Origin: CAVSWN01 sp046728115
Lineage (GTDB): Bacteria; Acidobacteriota; Vicinamibacteria; Vicinamibacterales; CAVVIG01
Length of the DNA stretch: 13,953 bases
Direction of reading: 5' to 3'
Assembly: GCA_046728115.1 (NCBI GenBank)
Contig: JBKPDW010000410.1
Span: 1-13,953 of the forward strand
In this document: piece after piece, positions 6,898 through 13,953 of the stretch
Numbering within the stretch: the first letter of the stretch is position 1
How the letters are laid out: each line of letters opens with the position of its first letter
Program-made: the position numbers and the translations under genes
Notes under the pieces: model-generated
What the model saw: only the letters and a program-made list of their open reading frames with translations
What the model was told of the DNA's origin: nothing
Database searches by the model: none

Positions 6898-7298
6898 TGC
6901 TGGTCTCCTTGCCGGCGAACGGCGGCTCAACGCTCTCGCACACCGGGTGAAGCAGCAGGGACCCGGGCCGACCGTTCAGATCTGTGCAGCTGTACGGCCG
7001 CAGTGACTATAGGTGGTCTCGGCTGCCTTCTTGCTCATCGTGCTTCGGCTCTGTCACTTGTCCGGCGCCGCTGCGGGTCGCGCGGCCACTGCCGCCGACA
7101 TACAGGCCACGACCATCGCCAACAGCACAGTCCGCTTCATCGATCTCTCTTTTGAATGAAATATGTCCGGTGTCGTTCTGACTCGATCACCACGGCACTC
7201 GGCCGTGAGTCCAGCACGGTCTCACGCGCTCGATAACGTAGAATCTCGGAACGCACAGGAATATTCCGCGTGCTTGGTTCATGGCCTGCGTTCACGCT
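6898..7298. other. 401-bp region between FMN reductase and cupredoxin fragment
   Basis: The only coding signal I see is the 28-codon signal-peptide ORF at 7054-7140 on the - strand. The AAGGAG ribosome site of the FMN reductase lies just right of 6897. The promoter of that gene should be in this region, but I could not assign boxes. Longer + strand frames here have no recognisable domain. Confidence 0.4.
7054..7140 (-). CDS. 28-codon signal-peptide ORF, probably a truncated secreted protein
   Basis: ATG 7140 follows AGAGAG at good spacing and encodes MKRTVLLAMVVACMSAAVAA followed by RPAAAPDK and a TGA. This is a near-ideal Sec signal peptide (Lys-Arg, hydrophobic core, A-V-A-A cleavage region), but almost nothing follows it. 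It may be the start of a secreted protein whose body was lost or frameshifted. Another frame just after it opens with MSKKAAETTYSHCGRT but also ends within 20 codons. It lies downstream of the cupredoxin fragment on the same strand, so it is not simply that gene's missing leader in place. A genuine short peptide cannot be excluded. Confidence 0.35.
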   Translation of the reverse strand: MKRTVLLAMVVACMSAAVAARPAAAPDK

Positions 7299-7529
7299 TC
7301 AGCGAACGACGACCATCTCGACCATTCCGGGATGGATCGTGCAGTGGTAACGAAACGTGCGGGCGGTTTGAAACGCAAGCGAGAACTTCGCCCCGGGGGC
7401 CACGATTCCCGAATCCCACCCAAGGCCGTCCGCTGTCGAGGTATGGAGAATGGAATTGGTGCTCGTCCAGGTCACCGATGTGCCCACCGCGCCGTTCACT
7501 TCGTCCGGCGCGCAGGCCCGATCCCCCAA
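7299..7529 (-). pseudogene. Cupredoxin (plastocyanin-like) domain lacking signal peptide and normal start
   Basis: The frame encodes an almost complete cupredoxin core: VGTSVTWTSTNSILHTSTAD, then SGIVAPGAKFSLAFQ, then RYHCTIHPGMVEMVVV and a stop. Counting from the TTG at 7529, copper ligands are His29, Cys63, His66 and Met69, so the site is intact. However, the frame has no ATG or GTG upstream; it runs back in an alternate frame into the end of the cyclophilin gene (stop at 7600). Only a weak TTG at 7529 is available, and no export signal precedes the domain, although this family works outside the cytoplasm. Domain homology seems to extend a little before 7529. I read it as a 5'-truncated gene left next to the cyclophilin gene. 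It is related to, but clearly diverged from, the cupredoxin at 4885-5331. Confidence 0.6.
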
Positions 7530-7599
7530 CGTGGCGGCGCCCCAGCGAATCGTGGGGAGGGCGCGCGCATTGGCGCTGGAGGCCCGTCGTTCGGATCCT

Positions 7600-8229
7600 T
7601 CACTTGCGGTACGCCCCCAAGATTTTGATTGGCGGCACCAGCGTCTGACCCGTGGCAGCCAGGTTCGTTGCCGGCGTCCCGCGGGGTGCGTTCGACATCT
7701 GAATCGTCTTGACGACGTCCATGCCGGCGACGACTTGGCCGAAGGCGGCGAACCCCTGGCCGTCGGGGCTGCGGCCGCCGTTGAAATTCAGAACGGGTTG
7801 GTCACCAATGCAGATGAAGAAGCCGCTCGTCGCCGTGTCGGGGCCGGGTGCGGTGGGCGTCACGTCGCGCGCCATAGAGACGGTGCCGTTCAGGTGTTTC
7901 AAACCGGTGAGGGTCGTTCGCTCGAGCGGGATGGGTGAGAAGCCCTGGTCCTTCCGGTTCTGATCGATGCGCGCCTGAACGACCTGGATGGGTGCGTCGG
8001 CGCGCACCTCGGTATCGGGACGGACGGTGCGGTGGAACTCGCCGCCGTCATAGAGCCCGGCGTCGACGTACTTCAGGAAGTTGGCTGCCGTGATCGGCGC
8101 ATGGGCGGTATCGACCTCGATCGTGATGCTGCCCAGTTCAGTCTCGACGACCACGATGGGCGACTGCGCTCGCGCAAACGACGGAGAGACCGCCTGCGCA
8201 AGCGCGATCAGCGCGAGGCACAACCGCAA
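7600..8229 (-). CDS. Secreted cyclophilin-type peptidyl-prolyl cis-trans isomerase
   Basis: A 209-residue cyclophilin with an N-terminal Sec signal peptide (MRLCLALIALAQAVSPSFAR, then AQS). The domain starts at IVVVETELGSITIEVD (25-40) and continues with APITAANFLKYV, FHRTV (65-69, holding the conserved Phe-His-Arg), NGTVSMAR (114-121), SGFFICIGD (135-143) and FGQVVAGMDVV (163-173). Family knowledge: these enzymes isomerise X-Pro bonds and assist folding of exported proteins in the periplasm. The usual GFM.QGG stretch after FHR is replaced by a longer divergent segment (IQVVQARID), seen in some soil-bacterial branches. No ATG is available at the N-terminus: a TAG lies in frame at 8254-8256, and TTG 8229 or TTG 8223 (the latter 6 nt after GGAAGA) are the candidate starts. 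It follows the amidohydrolase after 143 bp on the same strand and may be co-transcribed. Confidence 0.88.
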   Translation of the reverse strand: MRLCLALIALAQAVSPSFARAQSPIVVVETELGSITIEVDTAHAPITAANFLKYVDAGLYDGGEFHRTVRPDTEVRADAPIQVVQARIDQNRKDQGFSPIPLERTTLTGLKHLNGTVSMARDVTPTAPGPDTATSGFFICIGDQPVLNFNGGRSPDGQGFAAFGQVVAGMDVVKTIQMSNAPRGTPATNLAATGQTLVPPIKILGAYRK

Positions 8230-8372
8230 TTCTTCCGTAATGGCAGCGGTCCTCTACTTATGCACACCGCACCCGAAACTGAGAACCGATGGCCGAATGC
8301 GGACGAACCCGTACTCACGCACTGAAAAGAGAGCGCTGACGACCACGCGACATCGACAGACTGGGGTATGCC

Positions 8373-11300
8373 TTACGGCCGTCCCCCGTTTCCGTTGTTC
8401 GTGGCCATGCCGCGCGACGGTCCCTTCAACAGCGTCTTGATGTCGTACGCCCGGCCGTCCTTGACGACGGTGCGGACCTTGCGGATGTTCTTGATGTCCG
8501 CCAAAGGATCGCCCTCGAGGAGGACAACGTCTGCCAGTTTTCCCGGCTCGATGCTGCCAAGGTCCGTTGCCGCACCGAGATATGTGGCCGCGTTGATGGT
8601 CGCCGTCTGAAGCGCCTCGAACGGGGCGAGACCGCCCATCACGTAGGATTCGACCTCGGCAATGAGCGCGGCGCCGTGCGGAATGCCTGGGGCGTCGGTT
8701 CCGGCAACAACGAGCCCGCCGCCGTGAATAACCGTCGAGAGCGCGACCCCTTGTCGCTTGATCCGCGCCATGGTCTGTTCGAGCTGGTTGGGTCCTCCCT
8801 CATGCAGCCGCTCGACACGCTGGCGCGACGGTTCGAGCGCCCAATCGGCGAGCAGCGTCCTCAAACGCTCGTCGGCGAGGAACGACGGATCGTTCAGCCC
8901 GATCACGGCCAGCGCCGTCAGCGCGAGCGTCGGACACCATCCCGTCCCCGACTTGGAGAGCACCTCGGTCACGTCCTGATAGGTGTAGCCCAGCGGAGAG
9001 CCCTTCCCGTGCTCCGTGCCGTCGATGCCGAAGGCCGCGGCCGGATAGAGGAAATGCGACGTGGCGTGCATGCCGTTCTGGTGGGCCAGCTCCACCGCGC
9101 GCTTCTGCAGCGCCGGCGGCAGACGGACGTACAGCTTCAACAGGTCGTATCCCAGGCGGTGCGCGCGATCCACCTCCCGCTCGAGCCGCGCCCCGTCGTC
9201 GATCGTGTACATCTCGGCGAAGGCCGTTCGCGTGCCGTCGAACGCAGGCGCGGAAATATAAAGCCGCGGCCCCGGCCGCGCGCCGGACTCGATAGCCTCG
9301 CGATATTCGAGCGAGCGATAGGCGAACCCCGCGGTCTCGCGTCCGGTCGTGACGCCATACGACAGCATTAGCCGCCAGAGCGCTTCCCCATACTCGCGGT
9401 ACACGTGCGCGTGCATGTCGACCAGACCGGGAATCGCTGTGAGCCCGGTGCCGTCGACCACGGTACCCGTGTGCAAGGAGGCCGCATGCGGCTTGATCTC
9501 CTTGATTCGGTTGCCCTCGATGATGATGTCCTGATCGGCCTGCGCCGTCTTGTCGCGTCCGTTCCAGAGACGCGCGGCGTGGACGACCGTGCGTCCCGTC
9601 GGAACGCTCAATTGATACTTCAGATCCAGCGGGATCTGCTCCACGCGCCCATCGTCGATGGAGACCTTCTTCAATTGGTCGTTCGAGAGGTACACGAGAT
9701 GACGCGAGTCGCTCGTCCACGCGGGCGCGTGCGCCAGATCGGCGCTGACCGGTCGCAACTGACTCACGGGTTTGCCCTCGCGATCCACGTCCATCACCTG
9801 CAGCACGCCCGCGTGGGCGATGGCCACGCGTGAGCCGTCCCCCGACCACACGGGACCCGCATCCACGCCGCTGTCGACGATATTCGAGGCGTGGGGCCGG
9901 ACCTCGGGGAGCCAACGCGCCTCGCCGCCGTCGGCGGGAATCGTCATGAGCCGATAGACGCTTTCACGGAATCGCTCAGAGAACTTGTAGAAAGCGCCCA
10001 CCATCACCGTGCGACCGTCGGCCGACCACGTAGGGCTCGTCGGATTCCGTTCGTCGAAATGGTGGATCTTCTTGGCCTCTCCGCTGGCGACGTCGAGGAC
10101 GTAGACGTCGGCGCCCGTCGAGTGCGCGAGCAGGCTCAGGAACGCGATCCGCTTGCCGTCGCGAGACCAGGCCGCCCCGAAGTCGCTCGTCGGTGTCTGT
10201 GTGAGGCGCCGCTCCGCGCCCGTCTTCATGTCGTGAATCCAGAGATCGGCGTTGCCGTTGCCGGCTCGATCTGACGAGAACACGAGCTGCGTGCCGTCCG
10301 GCGACCAGGCCGGATCCGCGTCGGAGAAGGCGTCGTTGGTGAGCCGCGTCGGCTTGGATCCGATCGTCATTAGCCAAACGTCGCCGAGCGCCACGAACGC
10401 GATCTGCTTGCCGTCTGGACTGATGGTGGGCTTGATGATGCCCTTGGCCGAATGCGGTTCGCTGCCGTCGAAGCTGCGCCGCATCTTCGTGTATTGCGCA
10501 CGCATGACCGGGAGCGTGGCGGTGAACTCGACTGTGCTGGAAGCGGTACTGGTCAGCGCACGCTTCTTGATTTTGCCGTTGGCCGTGTACAGGAACTCGC
10601 TCGGCGACACCCACTGGATCGGGAACGGGAAGATGTCTTCGCCTGTGGCGAGCTGCTTCCCGGCCGACTCGAGACGGCTCGAGCCGCCGGCGACGACGCT
10701 GTAGACCAGTTGACTTCCATCCGGCGTCCAGGCGGGTGCGCTCACGCGCCCGGGGACGGACCCCATGAATCGTTCCGCTTTCGTCTCGACGTTGATTGCC
10801 CAGAATGTCGAAACCGGCGGGGCACTCGGATCGCGAGACGGCGCCGGAGCGCCCGGCGCCGCACGACTCGAGACGAACGCGATCTCACGGTCGTCCGGCG
10901 ACCAGGCCGGCTGGGAGTCCTGTTCGCTGCTGGTTGTCAACTGGCGGAGGTCACCCGTGCGCGTGTCCAGGATCCAGATGTCGTAGTTGGCGGTCCGATC
11001 GGAGGAAAAAGCGATCCGCGTGCCGTCGTGCGACCATTGCGGCTCGCGGTCGTCGAAGGGTCCCCACGTCAGGCGCCGCGCGCCCGATCCATCCGCCCCC
11101 ACGCGCCAGATGTCCCAGCCGTCATCGAGGTACCCTTCAAACGCGATTTCGTCGCCCTTCGGTGAGAAGGCCGGACGGCGCGCCTCGAGCAGATCCTCCG
11201 TGATCTTCCGGGCGGCGCCGCCCTGCGCCGGCACGGTCCACAGGCTGCCGAGCAGGTCGATGATCACGGCGCGTCCATTCGGGACGGCGGCAACGGCCAT

Positions 11301-11465
11301 GTTCGTCCCTTCGGTGACCGTAATATTCGTCATGTGCGGCTGCGGAGTCTGGCCGCTGGATTGCCTCATGGCCACTGTCGCGCCAGCGCTGACGCCCAGC
11401 GCCGCGACCGTCACTGTCGGGATGACGGCGGTGCGCAAAGAATTCGTCCTGCTCCGTCCGACCAT
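8373..11465 (-). CDS. Secreted amidohydrolase with N-terminal TolB-like PD40 beta-propeller
   Basis: A 1030-residue two-part protein. Residues ~8-33 are a hydrophobic export segment. Residues ~90-620 hold about ten PD40/WD40-like repeats of the form PAWSPDGTQLVFSSDR, enough for one or two beta-propellers as in TolB and the N-terminal half of some peptidases. Residues ~640-1010 are an amidohydrolase domain. Visible metal-site candidates are His685 and His687 (DMHAHV), Lys777 (LLKLYV, possibly carboxylated), His804 (HATSH), His819 (GTEH) and Asp924 (GTDAPG), followed by the typical closing segment IEPGKLADVVLLEGDPL. Family knowledge: the superfamily hydrolyses amide bonds, including those of dipeptides and cyclic amides; the substrate here is unknown. 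The ATG at 11465 follows AAAGGGG. It starts 19 bp after the TonB receptor stop, indicating one operon: uptake, then periplasmic hydrolysis. Confidence 0.92.
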   Translation of the reverse strand: MVGRSRTNSLRTAVIPTVTVAALGVSAGATVAMRQSSGQTPQPHMTNITVTEGTNMAVAAVPNGRAVIIDLLGSLWTVPAQGGAARKITEDLLEARRPAFSPKGDEIAFEGYLDDGWDIWRVGADGSGARRLTWGPFDDREPQWSHDGTRIAFSSDRTANYDIWILDTRTGDLRQLTTSSEQDSQPAWSPDDREIAFVSSRAAPGAPAPSRDPSAPPVSTFWAINVETKAERFMGSVPGRVSAPAWTPDGSQLVYSVVAGGSSRLESAGKQLATGEDIFPFPIQWVSPSEFLYTANGKIKKRALTSTASSTVEFTATLPVMRAQYTKMRRSFDGSEPHSAKGIIKPTISPDGKQIAFVALGDVWLMTIGSKPTRLTNDAFSDADPAWSPDGTQLVFSSDRAGNGNADLWIHDMKTGAERRLTQTPTSDFGAAWSRDGKRIAFLSLLAHSTGADVYVLDVASGEAKKIHHFDERNPTSPTWSADGRTVMVGAFYKFSERFRESVYRLMTIPADGGEARWLPEVRPHASNIVDSGVDAGPVWSGDGSRVAIAHAGVLQVMDVDREGKPVSQLRPVSADLAHAPAWTSDSRHLVYLSNDQLKKVSIDDGRVEQIPLDLKYQLSVPTGRTVVHAARLWNGRDKTAQADQDIIIEGNRIKEIKPHAASLHTGTVVDGTGLTAIPGLVDMHAHVYREYGEALWRLMLSYGVTTGRETAGFAYRSLEYREAIESGARPGPRLYISAPAFDGTRTAFAEMYTIDDGARLEREVDRAHRLGYDLLKLYVRLPPALQKRAVELAHQNGMHATSHFLYPAAAFGIDGTEHGKGSPLGYTYQDVTEVLSKSGTGWCPTLALTALAVIGLNDPSFLADERLRTLLADWALEPSRQRVERLHEGGPNQLEQTMARIKRQGVALSTVIHGGGLVVAGTDAPGIPHGAALIAEVESYVMGGLAPFEALQTATINAATYLGAATDLGSIEPGKLADVVLLEGDPLADIKNIRKVRTVVKDGRAYDIKTLLKGPSRGMATNNGNGGRP

Positions 11466-11484
11466 GTCCAGCCCCTTTCGAGAA

Positions 11485-13953
11485 TCAGAAACTCACGCGA
11501 AACGCGAGCTGCCCGGTTCGTGGGACGTACGCGGTGCCCACGCCCGAGAACGACGGGACCGCCACCGGCTGCCCGAAGCTGGTGGAGTCCACTGTGCCGA
11601 CGTAGGAGCCGTAGTTCGCATGGTTCGTCAGATTGAAGACCTCGGCGATGCCGGTCAGCCGAACACTGCCGCCAAGCCGAATGTCCTTCGCAACTCTCAG
11701 GTCGACACGGTGCAGGGGAAAGCCTTTGAGTGCGTTACGCGGCACGACTTCTCCCGTGCCGATGACCGCGGGACCTTCGAATCGATCCTGAACGCCCGCC
11801 GGAATCGTGATCGGGGCGCCGAGATTGAGACGATTCGTGCCGCCGCCGTTGTATCCGAGCGAGCTCAAAGACGTCTGGTAGTAATTGCCCGAACCGTAGA
11901 AGTAGACCCCGCTGAATGAGATCTGCCACGGCAGCTGATACAGCCAGTAACTCCGCAGCGTGTGCTGCTGGAAATCTGTCGAGCGGGCCCACTCGCCGTC
12001 CAAATAATCGAACTGGTTGTTGGCCGACGTGCCCGTGGAGCCGCTGCCTCCCAGGTTGTCGTCGTGCATATAAAACGTGTATGTGTAGGTGATCCCGGCC
12101 TGAAAATTGTTACGGAACCGCCGCGTGAACGAGCTCGCGAGCGCCAGAGAGTCGCGCTTGCCGGTGCCGGTCACGGGAATCACTTGGCCGTAGGCCGGAT
12201 TGGGCCGGCCGACGGTGCGGGAATCCTTGTTGTAGCCGGTGACAGGATCGTAGAACAGGTTCACATCATGGTTGCGCTGATCCTGGTACCACTCCCAGCC
12301 AATCAGGTCGGAGTCGAAGGACATTACCGGCCCAAGCTGCTTCTGGAACCCAATCGAGTACTGCCAGGTGTAGGGGTTCTGGAAGTACGGGTCGAGCACC
12401 GGTTTGGTCTGCGGCGGCAGAGGCACCTTACCTGAAAGGAAGTCCTCACCGGTCAACCCGCGCAGCGGGTCCTGCACGAAGTTCGGCTTGGCATCGTAAG
12501 GAATCTGCGCCGACACCATCGTCCCGTAGAGTTCCTTGATGTACATAACGTTGGATGCAGCGAAGGAGTAGTAGACGCCGGCACCGCCGCGGACCACCAG
12601 ATCGTCGGTGCCGACCGGCTTGAGCACGAACCCGACGCGCGGAGACGCGTTGTCCAAATCGGTGTGCCCTTTCTTGTAACCGAAGTCGCCCTTCTCCTGT
12701 CCGTTGTCAATCAGGATGGTCGTCTCGGGAATCCCGGGCGGGTCGGCAACGCCGAGGTCTGCATCCCACCGAACACCCAGATTGACGGTCAACCGATCCT
12801 GGATCCGCCAGTTGTCGCCAAACCAGAACCCGATGGTCGGCCGCGGCATGTCGACGTCCCAATTCTCGCGGAAGTTCTGATCGAGGCGCTGGACGTACGG
12901 GTCCAGCCCGGTGAGGTTCCAGCGCGACGGGTCGTTCCACGCATCGGCCGGGAAGCGCGCATTGAGATCGGGTGGGCGGGTATTGAACAAGAAACGGCCC
13001 GCGCCGACGACAGACCAGTAGCCCGTGTCATGGATGCGCAGGAACTCGCCCCCGACCTTGAGATCGTGGTTCCCCTTGATCCAGTTCAGATCACCACGGA
13101 ATTGGTAGGTTCGCTGATAGAAGATGTTCGGTTGGTTCGTCGCCGGGCCAATCGAAATGCCGGGGAATCCGTAGTTGCGGACGCCGTCGAGTTCCGGGAG
13201 ATTCAGGTTGCCAAAGGAGAACCCGTTGTAGCCGACCCGGATCTCACTGGCTCCCGCCTTTCCCACCAGCCGCGACCACGTGGCCAGCACGTTGGTCGAT
13301 TCCTGGGTCTGGATGCTGGCCGACGAAGGGTGACGGTCGCCGGCGGTGTTGGCAAACGGATTCTCGAAGGTCGAGTGCGTCCACCGGGCGTTGATGTGTC
13401 CTTGTGTCTCAGTCTGATAATCGCCGCGGGCGAAGTACGACCGGTAGTCGTTCTGGCTCGGGAACGAGAAGACCTGACCGGGCAGGAACGTTGGCGTCGA
13501 CACGGCGGTCGTCGGCTCGCGTTCGTATTCGTAGGAGCCGAAGTACTGCAGCTTGTCGCGAATGATCGGTCCGCCCACCGATCCGCCCACCTGCTGGTCC
13601 GAGTACGGCAGCACGCGTTTGGCGACATGGTCGGCGGCGTTCAGACTGTCGTCCCGGAAATACCCGAACGCGGACCCGCTCAGATTGTTCGTCCCCGATT
13701 TCGAGATCGCCTGCACCTGGATGCCGGTGGATCTGCCCTGCGTGATATCGAACTGCTGCGTCACGAGCTGGAACTCCGCGATCGACTCGCGGCTGAACTT
13801 CGGTTGCCCGTAGCGCGCCTGCCCGAGCTTCTGCGTCACCTGCTGGCCATCGAGATTGAGCTGAAACAACTCGTCGCGTCCGACACCGGGACTCGTCGAC
13901 ACATCGTTGGCCGTGATGCCCTTGACGAGCATCGACAGCGACATCCAGTTCCG
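11485..13953 (-). CDS. TonB-dependent outer-membrane receptor, Oar/SusC-like (5' end outside window)
   Basis: The C-terminal ~822 residues of a large outer-membrane transporter; the frame is open to the window edge, so the true start, signal peptide and probable N-terminal carboxypeptidase-regulatory-like domain are missing. The visible part begins in the plug region (FQLNLDG, then SIAEFQLVTQQFDITQGRST and QAISKSGTNNLSGSAFGYFR), followed by GGSVGGPIIRDKLQYFGSYE at the plug-barrel transition. The rest is a beta-barrel rich in alternating aromatic strands (TYTYTFY, RSYWLYQLPWQISF) and ends QLAFRVSF, with the terminal Phe used by the BAM complex. Family knowledge: such receptors import oligopeptides, glycans or other large ligands using TonB energy. 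In Acidobacteria-type genomes they are abundant and often sit next to a hydrolase, as here, where the PD40-amidohydrolase follows 19 bp downstream. The ligand is unknown. An ATG at 13944 is internal, not the start. Confidence 0.93.
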   Translation of the reverse strand, partial: RNWMSLSMLVKGITANDVSTSPGVGRDELFQLNLDGQQVTQKLGQARYGQPKFSRESIAEFQLVTQQFDITQGRSTGIQVQAISKSGTNNLSGSAFGYFRDDSLNAADHVAKRVLPYSDQQVGGSVGGPIIRDKLQYFGSYEYEREPTTAVSTPTFLPGQVFSFPSQNDYRSYFARGDYQTETQGHINARWTHSTFENPFANTAGDRHPSSASIQTQESTNVLATWSRLVGKAGASEIRVGYNGFSFGNLNLPELDGVRNYGFPGISIGPATNQPNIFYQRTYQFRGDLNWIKGNHDLKVGGEFLRIHDTGYWSVVGAGRFLFNTRPPDLNARFPADAWNDPSRWNLTGLDPYVQRLDQNFRENWDVDMPRPTIGFWFGDNWRIQDRLTVNLGVRWDADLGVADPPGIPETTILIDNGQEKGDFGYKKGHTDLDNASPRVGFVLKPVGTDDLVVRGGAGVYYSFAASNVMYIKELYGTMVSAQIPYDAKPNFVQDPLRGLTGEDFLSGKVPLPPQTKPVLDPYFQNPYTWQYSIGFQKQLGPVMSFDSDLIGWEWYQDQRNHDVNLFYDPVTGYNKDSRTVGRPNPAYGQVIPVTGTGKRDSLALASSFTRRFRNNFQAGITYTYTFYMHDDNLGGSGSTGTSANNQFDYLDGEWARSTDFQQHTLRSYWLYQLPWQISFSGVYFYGSGNYYQTSLSSLGYNGGGTNRLNLGAPITIPAGVQDRFEGPAVIGTGEVVPRNALKGFPLHRVDLRVAKDIRLGGSVRLTGIAEVFNLTNHANYGSYVGTVDSTSFGQPVAVPSFSGVGTAYVPRTGQLAFRVSF

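Noticed and set aside
6898..6930. Longer start for the FMN reductase at 6930
   Set aside because: ATG 6897 has AAGGAG at ideal spacing, which itself lies inside the longer version; the extra residues are Arg/Ser/Pro-rich and unlike the family.
8800..9915. 371-codon open frame on the - strand inside the amidohydrolase gene
   Set aside because: Same strand but another frame; Arg/Gly/Ala-rich with no motif, whereas the chosen frame holds the metal ligands and PD40 repeats.
10987..11919. 310-codon open frame on the + strand spanning the amidohydrolase start and receptor end
   Set aside because: It crosses the junction of two firm - strand genes, with no domain or ribosome site.

Overview
High-GC bacterial chromosome. 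The style of the genes points to an Acidobacteriota-like soil organism, possibly Vicinamibacteria: a large Oar/SusC-type TonB-dependent receptor, an amidohydrolase fused to a TolB-like (PD40) propeller, a secreted cyclophilin, small blue-copper proteins with Pro/Thr/Ala linkers, a YceI-like gene, and a sigma-54 activator. This placement is inferred from gene content; no rRNA or other marker gene is present.

Left part (1-4505), regulators. The window opens inside a sigma-54 activator (AAA+ plus Fis-type HTH, + strand). It converges on an ECF sigma factor (- strand, 1435 to 836). Across a 280-bp intergenic region, the ECF gene is divergent from a 783-aa XRE-HTH / NB-ARC-like STAND ATPase / TPR regulator (1716-4067). 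A small unknown gene (4248-4505) follows, with two hairpins behind it.

Middle part (4506-7600), secreted redox proteins and gene remains. A cupredoxin lipoprotein (4885-5331) is followed by a YceI-like gene whose frame is broken about three times (5446-6015). Next comes a fragment of a GAF-type sensor protein (6145-6233). On the - strand are an intact NAD(P)H-dependent FMN reductase (6897 to 6292), a 28-codon signal-peptide ORF, and a second cupredoxin domain with no ordinary start or signal peptide. Decay is concentrated here, while the long genes on both sides are open.

Right part (7600-13953), all on the - strand. A TonB-dependent receptor (start beyond the window) is followed after about 19 bp by the PD40-propeller amidohydrolase, and then by a secreted cyclophilin-type peptidyl-prolyl isomerase. 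Receptor and hydrolase look like an outer-membrane-uptake plus periplasmic-hydrolysis operon. No CRISPR array, tRNA, rRNA, transposase or phage gene was seen. I did not find a clearly novel multi-gene system; the best leads are the receptor/hydrolase pair, the divergent ECF/STAND regulators, and the cupredoxin/YceI decay zone.
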